Positions 26,111 through 36,134 are shown, numbered from the stretch's first letter. The stretch is 64,000 nucleotides of DNA from Litchfieldella xinjiangensis (GCF_000759345.1 NZ_JPZL01000001.1:1426001-1490000); one strand, 5' to 3'. Notes: generated by a model from the sequence alone, not told the origin. Made by a program: numbers and translations.

Positions 26111-26372
26111 TCATCCATTTGGTAAACACAGCGCAGGCATGCTCACGACTCCTCTGTCCCCATGACGACTCCTATTCGCCACGGCGAAGAACGGCAGGAT
26201 GATACGCTGGCAATCGCAGTGGCATGTTACGAAACGTTTGGATTACCAGCCTGCAGGGCGGCTAACGGCCAGAAGCCGACGCTCAGAAAAGGTTGATGTA
26301 ATGCTTGCAGCATGTGCGTCCCTCGAATGGAGACGAAGGCACAATGAAAGGGCATCGCCGTGCCTATGCTTG
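26111..26372. other. Intergenic junction between core DNA and the accessory island
   Basis: No supported gene. A 44-codon frame at 26162-26296 (MTTPIRHGEERQDDTLAIAV...) has no ribosome site. Base composition shifts from high-GC to AT-rich across this stretch, so the left boundary of the imported block lies here. No tRNA or clear direct repeat marks it. Confidence 0.5.
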
Positions 26373-27056
26373 TTATACATCCAACCAAGTCGACCGCAGC
26401 TCGGAATTTATGAAAGCCCCCCACTTCCTCCAACTGAAAAAAGAACTTGGGTGGCGAATAAAAACTAACTTCATGTCTTTCTCGGCATGTCGAATTTGTG
26501 CAATGATAGGATTGTATTTACCGATTTTTCCAACCCGCTCGATACTCACTCTCTCTCCAAAGTGCTCTCGGAACGCCTTGACCTTCTTTGTCTCTAACCC
26601 ATAGACAATAACTTGGTCTGGAGAAATAACATCTGAAACTTTATCGAATAAAACCCAGCCGTTCAAGTAATCGCCGTAGCTCGGGCGATGCTTACTACTT
26701 TTTAAAACGCGAGCCACTAGGTTATGGTACGCAACCTTATTCCAGAAGACCCGTTTCTCATCGTCGCTTGGTTTCTTTTTCTCATAGATGGCACGCTCAA
26801 TATTACGGACGAATCTCGACCCTTTTTTGAGCTTTATTGCGTGATTTACATGGAGTTCCCGAAGATTATGTAGACTCGATATTTTTTCGAGATTATTCGT
26901 ATCTGATGGCTTCCAATTATACACGCTCTCCCCAAGAACCAACGTCTTGCATAATGTTCCGGAGTAATGCAAACCAATCCATGGTAAGCGGTTGATTTCC
27001 GATATACCGCAAAGCCCCTGATCGAATCTGCTATCCCACTCGTTTGCGTACACCAT
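26373..27056 (-). CDS. Uracil-DNA-glycosylase-fold-like protein of unknown function
   Basis: 227 residues, clearly AT-richer than the core genes. LPWIGLHYSGTLCKTLVLGESVYNW carries a GESxY motif (42-46), and FIRHPSSFFSWRKW near the end (202-212) carries HPSx4W. These two motifs, at the two ends of an alpha/beta domain, occur in the UDG superfamily (motif A GExP-like and motif B HPS). The middle VFWNKVAYHNLVARVLKSS and DQVIVYGLETKKVKAF fit the same fold. The canonical catalytic Asp/Asn after GE is not obvious, so DNA glycosylase activity is unproven. GGGG stands 6 bp before the ATG. It is the last gene of the leftward island. Confidence 0.6.
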   Translation of the reverse strand: MVYANEWDSRFDQGLCGISEINRLPWIGLHYSGTLCKTLVLGESVYNWKPSDTNNLEKISSLHNLRELHVNHAIKLKKGSRFVRNIERAIYEKKKPSDDEKRVFWNKVAYHNLVARVLKSSKHRPSYGDYLNGWVLFDKVSDVISPDQVIVYGLETKKVKAFREHFGERVSIERVGKIGKYNPIIAQIRHAEKDMKLVFIRHPSSFFSWRKWGAFINSELRSTWLDV

Positions 27057-27359
27057 CTATAACCCCATTATTTTTAGATAACAGTATCAGAAAGCACACA
27101 CTGATACGGATAAATGCGCATGTCTTCTGCTTTTATTGGTTATGCTCTGGCTTGCTTGGCACGCTCTTTTTACACTTTCAATGCAGCAACTTTTTTCGCA
27201 ACAGCCAACTTGGCCATTTTTTATGGGGCTCTCAAATTTGATCGTTAATCTTGTTTACGGCATGCACAAAACTTGTGATGGAAAAAAGTAGGTATCGGGA
27301 ACACGACTTTAGGGCATTTCACCAACGAAATGAGTTGTAATTCCGCTGGTGTAAATAAA
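27057..27359. other. 303-bp AT-rich spacer in the island
   Basis: No gene with a ribosome site or recognisable product on either strand; many T-runs. It probably contains the promoter for the UDG-like gene and the end of the helicase transcript. Confidence 0.6.
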
Positions 27360-30299
27360 TTAAGGACTGACAATAACCTTGATGTCCGAGCCAGAGATGC
27401 TCTTGATGTACGAGTAGCTCGTTCCCAAGACTGCAAGCTGCTCCTGCGACACCTTCCTTGCTGATATCGCAGGTTGCACGATCACAAATTTGAAGTTCAG
27501 CTCGTGGTCGTGGCATTTGTTGCGAAGTATCTCTAGCTGCTGAGGCGTGCCTTTCAGGATTCTGTCGAAGTCATTGACCAATGATTTCTGGTAGCGATCC
27601 ATCAGTCGGTTGAAGAACTTATCACCGGTGTGAAGCCATTTTACCGATCTCGACGCCTGACCGCATACCTCGTATACGTCGGCAACGCGCGCCCCGGGTG
27701 CGGCCACGCCATTAGTCATCGGACAAAATTTGCAGTGGTATAGGTCAATGTAGATGACGTCCTTGCTTTCTCGAATTGCCACTAGATCAGCGATTTCGCC
27801 TTTACCGTCATCGTTGAAGACGATTGAATAGTCATCAGCGATCTTTGCAAAGGTAAAGCCTTGTACAGAGTCCTCACGTCTCTCCGGACGCATGGACTCT
27901 TGATGAATTTTCGTTGTTCCCCAATTCCAAGATTCAAGCAAACCGACAGGCAGTTTGACATCCATACTGTTGAGCGAGTAATGACGGTAGTTGCCCTGCA
28001 CCATGGAGCCATCGACCTTGAGTAATACAAGTGGTTCTGCATCTAGATAGGAATCTAGGGGCATTTCGTGTGGACATAGAATCTTCGCACCAGGGCAGGA
28101 GGTCTTGTATCCGTCCTCCAACAGATCGATAGCGATGGAAGTAAGGCGACGCTCCCCACCATCGTTACCTGCGACCAAGACGGGGATATCCAACGTCCGT
28201 GCGCCACTGTAATGGGGTTTACCAAGCTCGACATCGAGAAAGTTGAACGTCTCTCCCTCAAAACACAGCGAGATCCTTTGCTCGTTTTCAATCGCGATCG
28301 ACTCAGGCCAGTCGGCGTAAAACAGGCCTTCTGGCCAGCAGCCCTTGATTTGGTCAACACGCATAACATTTTTGAGTACATCAGCAGGGTCGATGGTGTT
28401 GTCGTTGAGTTTGACCGACATGCGCTTGCACCACTCTATCCAGTAGTTGATCGGAGAGGAATTCATCTCCCAAATCTTGCCTTTGTGCGAGCAGCCCACG
28501 GTAGTTCTTTCTCCACCCCAAAAACCGGTGGCGAAGATGTTGGATTTCGTAGCATTGCCCTTTTCGATGTCGCTGATTACTTGATTTATATCGCGTCCAA
28601 CATGCATCGTGAAGCGTAGGTCTTTCCGGGCGCGTGAAAGGCCGACGTTCTGCAGCTTCATCAGCTGAATGTCGTGGAGTGTACGGAAGGTCGGCTCACC
28701 ATTGATGCGACGTGAGTCTCTGGCCACAAGATTGAGAAAGCGGGTTGCCTGAGTATCGTCACCTGAGGTGTGAACAAAGAGGGTTTCCTGCATCTTGTTG
28801 TAGAAAGCGATATACAGGTTCCATTTGGTATCAATAATTTCTTCGGTCTGAGCCCACCCAACCAGAGTCTCTCGCCGGGTCACGGCGATAACTGTATCGG
28901 ACTGATCGTTGATTGAAATGTACTGCAGTGTTTCTCTGCGCCCATTCAGGCCTTGCGCACGCTGTGGAGTCCAGTCTTTAGGGGAGACGCGATATGCCAC
29001 AGCGCTAATTTTGGGGTTCGGGTTCAGTCCAAAAATCACCTGGGCATCATTACCGTCGGCAAACTGTTCGTTAAAGTCCGCCTTCGCCATTTCCCGGCTG
29101 ACTTTTTTCTCACTCACATCGCGTATGACTGCCCCCCAGTCAGCACTCTCCTTGTAAAGGGCTGCCATTTGGTGGTCGGTCTTCTGGTTAGCGATGTTGG
29201 CCACAAACTTGGCATCACTAAGAGCCGCATCTACCCTAGTCAGCCGACCAATGAATTGAAGTGTTACAGCAGGGCTTTGGTGTTGATCGTGAATGGCGGC
29301 AATTTTAAGCTCGGGCAGATCGAAGCCTTCGCCAAGCATATCTACACAAACGATGATCCGGTGTTTTTTCTTGACGATATCTGCCATAACTCTGGCTTGG
29401 TTTGGCACCTTGCTATGGATCAGAACTGGCGTCAGGTCAAGATACTGATTGTAAATCTCAAACAGGTCTGTAGCCCGCTTGTGCGACTTGGCCCGAACCA
29501 TCATCAAATGGTTATAACCTGCCTTGAGGTCAGCCCGGAGCAGCTCAACAGCCTTATCTGCGATAGCCTGGTCCGACAGCTTGAGGTTATATTCCCGTAC
29601 CGGATGGAACTCGATCCCTTTGAAATAGCCGTCAAGCTGCGCATCCCGGAGCGGGTAGTTATAGATGATCTTGCCAGTCAAAGCTAAACCATCTTCCCGG
29701 AATGGCGTCGCAGTGAACTGAATGCAAGGTTTGCCCCTAAAGGCTATTTTAATTCGGTCCCAACTTGCTGCCACGACATGGTGAGCCTCATCAATCATCA
29801 AGTGGCTGCACATGTTAACCAACGAATCCAAAGCGGTATTTTCGAATAGCAACAATGCCTGGGGAGTGGCCACAATGATGTTGGCAGTGGCTAATTCAGC
29901 AACCTGCGCCACCGACATCTTCGAATCAATGGCAGCAAGCATAGGATTGCGCGCCATGTCCGATACTGCCCCAACTGCACGCAGCGTTTTCATCTCAGCG
30001 CATTTGTTCACCAATTGAGTTCTGAGAGCGTCCGACGGTACGAGGATCAGTGTACGCCTCATTTTCGCGGCAATGATCAGCGCGAGCATTGTGTCGGTTT
30101 TCCCTGTGCCGGTGGGCATGACCACGGTAGCCGTAGCGGCGGGCTCGACCACCAGATGGCCTAGGGTCGCGTAAAGTGCGGCTAGTTGTGGCTTTCGTAG
30201 ACCAGGCGTATTGGTCTTAGGGTCGTCCAATCTAAAATTGAATAGATGATTTTGCCAGCTTTGGTACACATCCGAATGCGTTATTATTAAATCATCCAT
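27360..30299 (-). CDS. SF2 DEAD/DEAH helicase with putative C-terminal nuclease domain (defence-type)
   Basis: 979 residues from ATG 30299 (AGGT 8 bp upstream; the frame is open 21 codons further). Walker A MPTGTGKTD (61-69), MIDEAHH, FTATPFRED, VCVDMLGEGFDLPELK and FIGRLTRVD form a complete helicase core over the first 420 residues, of the type found in restriction-like and defence helicases. The C-terminal 150 residues contain GEIADLVAIRESKDVIYID and LYHCKF, a D...(x)12-E/D-x-K-like arrangement suggesting a PD-(D/E)XK-type nuclease. The centre is unassigned. GC is below the core average. It is inferred to be an anti-phage or DNA-processing enzyme; the exact system is not recognised. Confidence 0.75.
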   Translation of the reverse strand: MDDLIITHSDVYQSWQNHLFNFRLDDPKTNTPGLRKPQLAALYATLGHLVVEPAATATVVMPTGTGKTDTMLALIIAAKMRRTLILVPSDALRTQLVNKCAEMKTLRAVGAVSDMARNPMLAAIDSKMSVAQVAELATANIIVATPQALLLFENTALDSLVNMCSHLMIDEAHHVVAASWDRIKIAFRGKPCIQFTATPFREDGLALTGKIIYNYPLRDAQLDGYFKGIEFHPVREYNLKLSDQAIADKAVELLRADLKAGYNHLMMVRAKSHKRATDLFEIYNQYLDLTPVLIHSKVPNQARVMADIVKKKHRIIVCVDMLGEGFDLPELKIAAIHDQHQSPAVTLQFIGRLTRVDAALSDAKFVANIANQKTDHQMAALYKESADWGAVIRDVSEKKVSREMAKADFNEQFADGNDAQVIFGLNPNPKISAVAYRVSPKDWTPQRAQGLNGRRETLQYISINDQSDTVIAVTRRETLVGWAQTEEIIDTKWNLYIAFYNKMQETLFVHTSGDDTQATRFLNLVARDSRRINGEPTFRTLHDIQLMKLQNVGLSRARKDLRFTMHVGRDINQVISDIEKGNATKSNIFATGFWGGERTTVGCSHKGKIWEMNSSPINYWIEWCKRMSVKLNDNTIDPADVLKNVMRVDQIKGCWPEGLFYADWPESIAIENEQRISLCFEGETFNFLDVELGKPHYSGARTLDIPVLVAGNDGGERRLTSIAIDLLEDGYKTSCPGAKILCPHEMPLDSYLDAEPLVLLKVDGSMVQGNYRHYSLNSMDVKLPVGLLESWNWGTTKIHQESMRPERREDSVQGFTFAKIADDYSIVFNDDGKGEIADLVAIRESKDVIYIDLYHCKFCPMTNGVAAPGARVADVYEVCGQASRSVKWLHTGDKFFNRLMDRYQKSLVNDFDRILKGTPQQLEILRNKCHDHELNFKFVIVQPAISARKVSQEQLAVLGTSYSYIKSISGSDIKVIVSP

Positions 30300-30517
30300 G
30301 GCGATTACCTGAGAATATAAAGGAATTTCTTTGCTAGGTGGCGCAATGCCTCTGTTGCACATGACTGTGTAGGCATACGAACAAGACCAGTCGAGCCCCG
30401 ACGCGGGATTGTTGAACTTATAGTGTCAGCTTCTGCCGAGATGTCCGCTCAAGGTCGTTAGCTGACTTCTTAAGCCTCTCGACGGAGATGTCAATCTCGT
30501 TAATGATGCGCTAGAGG

Positions 30518-31894
30518 CTACTTAGCCACTTCCCACACTTTCGTAACATCTTTCCTTGCCTCCGCCTCATCGCCTAAGGCGTCATTCTTTTCCTCGACCG
30601 GATCACGCCGGTGCAACTTAGGCGGTGGCGCTATCCAAGCCCTGAGTCTTTGACCGACCTGCTCATAGAAATGCGGCACCGCCTTTTCCAACTCTTCGAT
30701 GAATATCTTGTTACCGGAAAAGCGATGGCCAAGGTCGGCCATGTAGAACACCTCGAAAGCGCTGGGCACTACATTAGTTGCCGAGGACTCAAGTACCGCC
30801 GCATCCTCGATCACCTGGACGAGCGGCTTCTGAGTTTCCTCGGCACGGCCCGGCCTAACCGCTTTGACGAACATGCTCTCGGCTTCGGATTTGTTGAGCT
30901 GTTTGGTCAGCCAATTCACTCGCGCCGTGCTGCGCTTCTTGCCCTGTGGTGCAGAGAGCCTCATGGAGCAGACAATGGTTCGTAGAGTCAGGTCGGCCGT
31001 TACCTCCAGATCCGCAGCGGCATCTGGTACTTCCAAGCAGCACTTAAGCACTTTCTCCTTAGCCAGTAACTCGCAGTCGTCCTTAAGTCGCTGCACCGGG
31101 TCTGTGCGGTGGGCACGGGCCAGCTTAAGCTTTACCGGGCGCCCTAGTTTTCGACTCATCACCAGGCATAGGTCGCGCTGCTCCTGATGCCAGCTGGAGA
31201 CGGTGTTTTCCACTTCCTCGGTATTCTTACCCAGCACGGCGCCACTTTTGACCTTGGCTACAATCTCTTTCCACTCTCGATTCATGCTGTCGAAGCGGGA
31301 TATGCCGCTGGATTCATGGCCGAGATAACGGAGAACTTCTTCCAAGAGAAAACGTTGGTCCGGCGATTCAATTTCGCCGGACTCCAGCAACAGCGTCGCC
31401 TGGGTAACCGCGTACATCCATGACCAATGATAAAGTTCGACACCCTTCAGCATCGTTTTTGGCACCTTAACTGGATGATGCGAGGGCATGGCTACGAACT
31501 GGTTGGTGATGGTAATGACAGCATCCACTTTGTGCTTCTTGGCTTGCTGTAGATATTGCTTGAGCTGTTCCTCACCGATTTCAGCATTGCCGATCTTGGC
31601 CTCTACCAAGGCGTTCCATGTCTTGCGTCCCGTCTGCAGCACAATCAACCCATCGGGGCGATCACTCTTAGCAACGCCGGGATCGGCCTCTAATACGATT
31701 TCCGTCCAAGCGCCCAATACCGCCCTAGCCCCGACACGCACTCCCAGCGACAAAAGCATCTGCTGTCGGAACTCTTGCACGCCGCGAAGAGCAGCAAGCA
31801 GAACCGAGGCCGCACGTTGTTCTCGGTTGGTATCGGCAACAACAGGTATCAATCGGGCTTCTTCGCCACGTTTGGCAAAATCGGGACGTTCCAA
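30518..31894 (-). CDS. PD-(D/E)XK nuclease-like protein of unknown function
   Basis: 458 residues. DRPDGLIVLQ..WNALVEAKIG then EQLKQYLQQAKKHKVDAVITITNQ is a good restriction-endonuclease-fold signature (PD, then E-x-K, then a helix and strand). The rest is charged and unrecognised. TTG 31894 is chosen because AAGGAG stands 7 bp before it; an in-frame TTG at 31900 sits only 1 bp from that site. Its start lies three bases beyond the stop of the K+-channel gene, so the two are translationally coupled. The helicase gene follows 218 bp downstream on the same strand. Confidence 0.72.
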   Translation of the reverse strand: MERPDFAKRGEEARLIPVVADTNREQRAASVLLAALRGVQEFRQQMLLSLGVRVGARAVLGAWTEIVLEADPGVAKSDRPDGLIVLQTGRKTWNALVEAKIGNAEIGEEQLKQYLQQAKKHKVDAVITITNQFVAMPSHHPVKVPKTMLKGVELYHWSWMYAVTQATLLLESGEIESPDQRFLLEEVLRYLGHESSGISRFDSMNREWKEIVAKVKSGAVLGKNTEEVENTVSSWHQEQRDLCLVMSRKLGRPVKLKLARAHRTDPVQRLKDDCELLAKEKVLKCCLEVPDAAADLEVTADLTLRTIVCSMRLSAPQGKKRSTARVNWLTKQLNKSEAESMFVKAVRPGRAEETQKPLVQVIEDAAVLESSATNVVPSAFEVFYMADLGHRFSGNKIFIEELEKAVPHFYEQVGQRLRAWIAPPPKLHRRDPVEEKNDALGDEAEARKDVTKVWEVAK

Positions 31895-31896
31895 GG

Positions 31897-32658
31897 TCAA
31901 TCTCCTTGCGTGTTGTCTTTATTCTGGAAGGCATCGCTGAATGCAGCGGCCAAGATGCCGGTGGGCATGGCGATGATACCGATGCCCGCTACAGCGGTGA
32001 TGCCGGCAAACACCTTACCTAAAGCGGTAATAGGCGTTACATCGCCGTAGCCCACGGTGGTTAGAGTGGCGATACTCCACCACAAGGCCCTCGGAACGCT
32101 GCCGAAGGCATCGGGCTGGCTTGCAGCTTCCACCACGTAGAGGCAAGCGGAGGAAAATAGCAGCAGCAGACCCGCCACGCCCACGCTGAGCAACAGTTCA
32201 TGGGTACGTGAATGCAAGGCGTCGGCCAATGCCGACCAGGCCTGACTAAATCGCCCCAGGCGAGCGAGTCGTAGCATGCGCAAGAGTCGAAGTAGCCGCA
32301 GCAGGAAAGCATTGTTATAGGCAAGGAAACCCAGGAAAAAAGGCAGGATGGCAATCAGATCGATAAGTGACCAGAAGGAGAAGATGTAACGGAGGCGTCC
32401 GGCAATACCACGGTAGCGCGTGTCTTCCCCTACCGCATACAGGCGAAGCAGGTATTCGAAGATGAAAACAGTTACGAAGAATGCTTCAAGGAGGGGGAAC
32501 AGCCCTGGTGCCAAGCTGCGCACGGTCGGTTCAGTTTCTAAGATGGCGATGAATGATGCTAACAGGATGAGGATGCTTACGGCTTGATTGACAGGCGACA
32601 AACCCGGACCATGCCAGGCTTCCGGTGCTAACAGCTGATGGAGTGTTGCCCTACGCAT
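31897..32658 (-). CDS. Voltage-gated-type potassium channel
   Basis: 253 residues. Six transmembrane helices (S1 about 22-40 to S6 about 217-240). S4 carries regularly spaced arginines (LLRLLRLLRMLRLARLGRF), and the pore loop has the K+ filter TVGYGD. No cytoplasmic RCK domain is present. It is a complete VIC-type channel in the inner membrane. The following nuclease-like gene starts at its 3' end, an unusual pairing. A second unrelated channel of the same superfamily lies at 46542-47426. Confidence 0.92.
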   Translation of the reverse strand: MRRATLHQLLAPEAWHGPGLSPVNQAVSILILLASFIAILETEPTVRSLAPGLFPLLEAFFVTVFIFEYLLRLYAVGEDTRYRGIAGRLRYIFSFWSLIDLIAILPFFLGFLAYNNAFLLRLLRLLRMLRLARLGRFSQAWSALADALHSRTHELLLSVGVAGLLLLFSSACLYVVEAASQPDAFGSVPRALWWSIATLTTVGYGDVTPITALGKVFAGITAVAGIGIIAMPTGILAAAFSDAFQNKDNTQGD

Positions 32659-32823
32659 AACGCATTACTTCTTCGTCAGGGCACGTTACCGCTATAACCG
32701 ACATGGTGTGATGGCTTTTCAAGCCTCTCCTTGGATAGCCCTGTCTACGTTGTAATACTCGTTCTATCGGCAGTCGTCTCAGCGACCTTAACCTGAGTTA
32801 ACTAAACCCTGTAACGAATTGCA

Positions 32824-32856
32824 AAGAAAAAGGGCCTACCCTTTGGTAGACCCTTG
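32824..32856 (-). terminator. guaA terminator
   Basis: AAGGG-C-CTACC / GGTAG-A-CCCTT with one mismatch, preceded on the plus strand by AAAGAAAAA, giving a U-tract on the minus strand 46 bp after the guaA stop. Confidence 0.75.
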
Positions 32857-32901
32857 ATCCCGGTCAACTTAGCCGTGTCAGGCGTTCTGCCTAGGCCTGC
32901 C

Positions 32902-34476
32902 TCACTCCCACTCAATCGTCGCGGGCGGCTTGCTGCTCACGTCATAGGTCACACGCGATACGCCGCTGATCTCGTTGATGATGCGGTTGGAGACGGTTTC
33001 CAGCAGTTCGTACGGCAGGTGGGCCCAGCGGGCGGTCATGAAGTCGATGGTTTCCACCGCGCGCAGGGCGATAACCCATTCGTAGCGGCGGCCGTCGCCG
33101 ACCACGCCAACGGATTTCACCGGCAGGAACACGGCGAAGGCCTGGCTGGTCTTGTGGTACCAGTCGGCCTTGTGCAGTTCCTCGATGAAGATGGCGTCGG
33201 CTTCACGCAGGATATCGGCGTATTCCTTCTTCACTTCGCCGAGAATGCGCACGCCCAGGCCGGGCCCCGGGAAGGGGTGGCGGTAGACCATGTCGTAGGG
33301 CAGGCCGAGTTCGAGGCCGAGGCGGCGCACTTCGTCTTTGAACAGTTCGCGCAGCGGTTCCACGAGTTGCAGCTTCATGGTCTCGGGGAGGCCGCCGACG
33401 TTGTGGTGCGACTTGATCACATGCGCCTTGCCGGTCTTGCTGGCGGCGGATTCAATCACGTCGGGGTAGATGGTGCCCTGGGCCAGGAAGTCGACACCCT
33501 CGATCTTGCTGGCTTCGTCATCGAACACGTCGATGAAGGTGTTGCCGATGATCTTGCGCTTGGCTTCGGGGTCGTTCTCGCCTTCAAGGCGCGAGAGGAA
33601 CAGGTCTTCGGCATCGACGCGGATCACCTTCACGCCCATGTGGCGTGCGAAGGTTTCCATCACCTGCTCGCCTTCCCCTTTGCGCAGCAGGCCGTTGTCG
33701 ACGAACACGCAGGTGAGCTGGTCGCCGATGGCCTTGTGCAGCAGCGCCGCGACCACAGAGGAATCCACCCCGCCGGAAAGGCCGAGCAACACGTGGCGGT
33801 CGCCGACCTGGTCGCGTACGCGGGCGATCTGGTCTTCGATGATCTTGGCGGCGGTCCAGAGTTTTTCCGCCTGGCACACGCCCAGCACGAAGTGCTCGAG
33901 GATGCGCTGGCCCTGCAGGGTGTGCGTGACCTCGGGGTGGAACTGCACGCCGTAGAAGTGCTTTTCCGGCCAGCTCATGGCGGCGATGGGGCAACTGGGA
34001 GTCGAGGCGGTCACGGTGAAGGTGTCCGGCACCTGAGCCACCTTGTCGCCGTGGCTCATCCACACGTCGAGCAGCGCCCTGCCTTCGGGGTCGACGTGAT
34101 CCTTGATGTCCTTGAACAGGTCGTCACTGCTGTCGATACGCACCTGGGCGTAACCGAATTCGCGCTTGTTCGAGCCTTCCACGCGGCCGCCCAACTGCTC
34201 GGCCATGGTCTGCATGCCGTAGCAGATGCCCAGCACCGGCAGGCCCAGCTCGTACACGCACTCCGGCGCCCGCGGCGAGCCTTCGGCGATGGTGGATTCC
34301 GGGCCGCCGGAGAGAATGATGCCGTTGGGGTTGTACTCGCGGATCTCCTCCTCGGTGATATCGAAGGCACGGATCTCGGAGTAGACGCCGATCTCGCGAA
34401 TACGGCGGGCGATGAGCTGGGTGTACTGGGAGCCGAAGTCGAGGATCAGGATCTTGTGGGCGTGAATGTCGGTCAT
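32902..34476 (-). CDS. guaA: GMP synthase (glutamine-hydrolysing)
   Basis: 524 residues, standard length. The N-terminal class I amidotransferase has Cys in LGICYGMQ and His-x-Glu in QFHPEVTHT. The ATP-pyrophosphatase has LSGGVDSSV, and the C-terminal dimer domain ends [15 protein letters not shown]. It converts XMP to GMP with glutamine and ATP. The start at 34476 gives the canonical [18 protein letters not shown]; 15 extra in-frame codons upstream are not family-like. It is downstream of guaB, 188 bp away, the usual guaBA order. Confidence 0.97.
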   Translation of the reverse strand: MTDIHAHKILILDFGSQYTQLIARRIREIGVYSEIRAFDITEEEIREYNPNGIILSGGPESTIAEGSPRAPECVYELGLPVLGICYGMQTMAEQLGGRVEGSNKREFGYAQVRIDSSDDLFKDIKDHVDPEGRALLDVWMSHGDKVAQVPDTFTVTASTPSCPIAAMSWPEKHFYGVQFHPEVTHTLQGQRILEHFVLGVCQAEKLWTAAKIIEDQIARVRDQVGDRHVLLGLSGGVDSSVVAALLHKAIGDQLTCVFVDNGLLRKGEGEQVMETFARHMGVKVIRVDAEDLFLSRLEGENDPEAKRKIIGNTFIDVFDDEASKIEGVDFLAQGTIYPDVIESAASKTGKAHVIKSHHNVGGLPETMKLQLVEPLRELFKDEVRRLGLELGLPYDMVYRHPFPGPGLGVRILGEVKKEYADILREADAIFIEELHKADWYHKTSQAFAVFLPVKSVGVVGDGRRYEWVIALRAVETIDFMTARWAHLPYELLETVSNRIINEISGVSRVTYDVSSKPPATIEWE

Positions 34477-34574
34477 CTGGACGTCTCTTGAAGGCGGCGT
34501 TTCAGCAGCGGGCCGGGACAAAGCGTATGAGGGGAATAACTCAACGGCGTCGCTGGGTGAGCGTCAGGCTAGGC

Positions 34575-34634
34575 GAAAACGGCCGAGACAGCGCAGTTGA
34601 CGTGGATGTCAATGAGCATGCCGAGGCCGTTTTC
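34575..34634. repeat. Inverted repeat in the guaB-guaA intercistronic region
   Basis: GAAAACGGCC (34575-34584) and GGCCGTTTTC (34625-34634) enclose a smaller TTGAC/GTCAA hairpin (34597-34612). A second hairpin ACGCCGC / GCGGCGT (34646-34662) lies just after the guaB stop. This may be a processing or attenuation structure that sets the guaB:guaA ratio. Confidence 0.5.
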
Positions 34635-34664
34635 AACAACGCATGACGCCGCCCAGCGGCGTTG

Positions 34665-36134
34665 TTAACCAGCCCTATAGTTGGGCGCTTCTTTCGTGAT
34701 CTGAACATCGTGGACGTGCGATTCCGCGAAACCGGCGCCAGTGATCTGCACGAACTCCGGCTTGGTGCGCATTTCCAGCACGCTGGTGCAGCCGGTGTAG
34801 CCCATGGAGGCGCGCAGGCCGCCCATCAACTGGTGGACGATGGCGCTCATCACGCCCTTGTAGGGCACGCGGCCTTCGATGCCTTCCGGCACCAGCTTCT
34901 CGGCACCTTCGCTCTTGTCCTGGAAGTACCGGTCGGCCGAGCCCTGGCTCTGGGACATGGCACCCATCGAGCCCATGCCGCGGTAGGCCTTGTAGGTACG
35001 ACCCTGGTAGAGCTCGACCTCGCCCGGGGCTTCCTCGGTACCGGCGAGCAGGCCGCCGATCATCACGCTGCTGGCCCCGGCGGCAATCGCCTTGGCCAGG
35101 TCGCCGGAGAAGCGCACGCCGCCATCGGCGATCAGCGGGATGTCGTAGGGCTTGAGCGCTTCGGCCACGTTGGCCACCGCGGTGATCTGCGGTACGCCCA
35201 CGCCGGCCACAATGCGCGTGGTGCAGATGGAACCGGGGCCGATGCCCACTTTCACCGCGTCCGCACCGGCTTCGGCCAGGGCGCGTGCGGCCGCGGCGGT
35301 GGCGATGTTGCCGCCGATCACCTGCACGTCGGGATAGTGCTCCTTGACCCAGGCGACACGCTCGATCACGCCCTTGGAGTGGCCGTGTGCGGTATCCACC
35401 ACGATGGCATCGACACCGGCTTCGACCAGCGCCGTCACGCGGTCCGGCGTTTCCGGGCCGGTACCCACCGCAGCGCCGACCAGCAGGCGGCCATCGCTGT
35501 CCTTGGCGGCATGCGGGTAGGTGCGGGCTTTCTCGATATCGCGCACCGTGACCAGGCCGTGCAGGCGGAACTGATCGTCGACGATCAGGATCTTCTCGAT
35601 GCGGTTTTCCTGAAGCTTGACCTTGATGTCGGAGAGCGGCGTACCCACCGGCACGGTGACCAGCTTCTCGCGCGGGGTCATGATCGCTTCGACGCTGTCG
35701 CTGTAATCGGGCTGGAAGCGCATGTCGCGGCCGGTCACGATGCCGACCAGGGTCTCGCCCTCGACCACCGGGAAGCCGGAGTAGCCGTACTCTTCGGCCA
35801 TGCTCAGCAGGTCTTCCAGCTTGGCCTTGGGCCCGACGGTCACCGGGTCCTTGACGATCACGCTCTCGTGCTTCTTGACCTTGCGCACCTCGGCGGCCTG
35901 GGCGGCAATGGACATGTTCTTGTGGATGATGCCGATCCCGCCTTCCTGGGCCATGGCGATGGCCAGGCGCGCTTCGGTCACGGTGTCCATGGCGGACGAC
36001 ACGAGCGGGATATTGAGTTCGAGATTGCGGGTCAGGCGGGTCTTGAGGCTGACATCCTTGGGAAGAACGTCGGAATAGCCGGGGACAAGTAATACGTCAT
36101 CGAACGTAAGAGCTTCTTGCGCCATACGTAACAT
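34665..36134 (-). CDS. guaB: Inosine-5'-monophosphate dehydrogenase
   Basis: 489 residues (E. coli 488). The TIM barrel has the catalytic loop [17 protein letters not shown], including the active Cys. Two CBS domains (about 95-205) interrupt it, and [19 protein letters not shown] is the flap. It oxidises IMP to XMP with NAD+, the committed step to GMP. The family start [16 protein letters not shown] corresponds to 36134; the frame is open five codons further. Confidence 0.97.
   Translation of the reverse strand: MLRMAQEALTFDDVLLVPGYSDVLPKDVSLKTRLTRNLELNIPLVSSAMDTVTEARLAIAMAQEGGIGIIHKNMSIAAQAAEVRKVKKHESVIVKDPVTVGPKAKLEDLLSMAEEYGYSGFPVVEGETLVGIVTGRDMRFQPDYSDSVEAIMTPREKLVTVPVGTPLSDIKVKLQENRIEKILIVDDQFRLHGLVTVRDIEKARTYPHAAKDSDGRLLVGAAVGTGPETPDRVTALVEAGVDAIVVDTAHGHSKGVIERVAWVKEHYPDVQVIGGNIATAAAARALAEAGADAVKVGIGPGSICTTRIVAGVGVPQITAVANVAEALKPYDIPLIADGGVRFSGDLAKAIAAGASSVMIGGLLAGTEEAPGEVELYQGRTYKAYRGMGSMGAMSQSQGSADRYFQDKSEGAEKLVPEGIEGRVPYKGVMSAIVHQLMGGLRASMGYTGCTSVLEMRTKPEFVQITGAGFAESHVHDVQITKEAPNYRAG

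Noticed and set aside
26162-26296. 44-codon frame MTTPIRHGEERQDDTLAIAV...
   Set aside because: No ribosome site and no recognisable family; could be a gene fragment but nothing supports expression.
27160-27190. TTGGCACGCTC as another sigma-54 promoter
   Set aside because: The -24 part is good but the -12 GC is missing at the required 10-bp spacing.
34477-34664. Purine riboswitch before guaA
   Set aside because: The three-way junction with conserved loop bases of the guanine/adenine aptamer is not present; only simple hairpins are seen.
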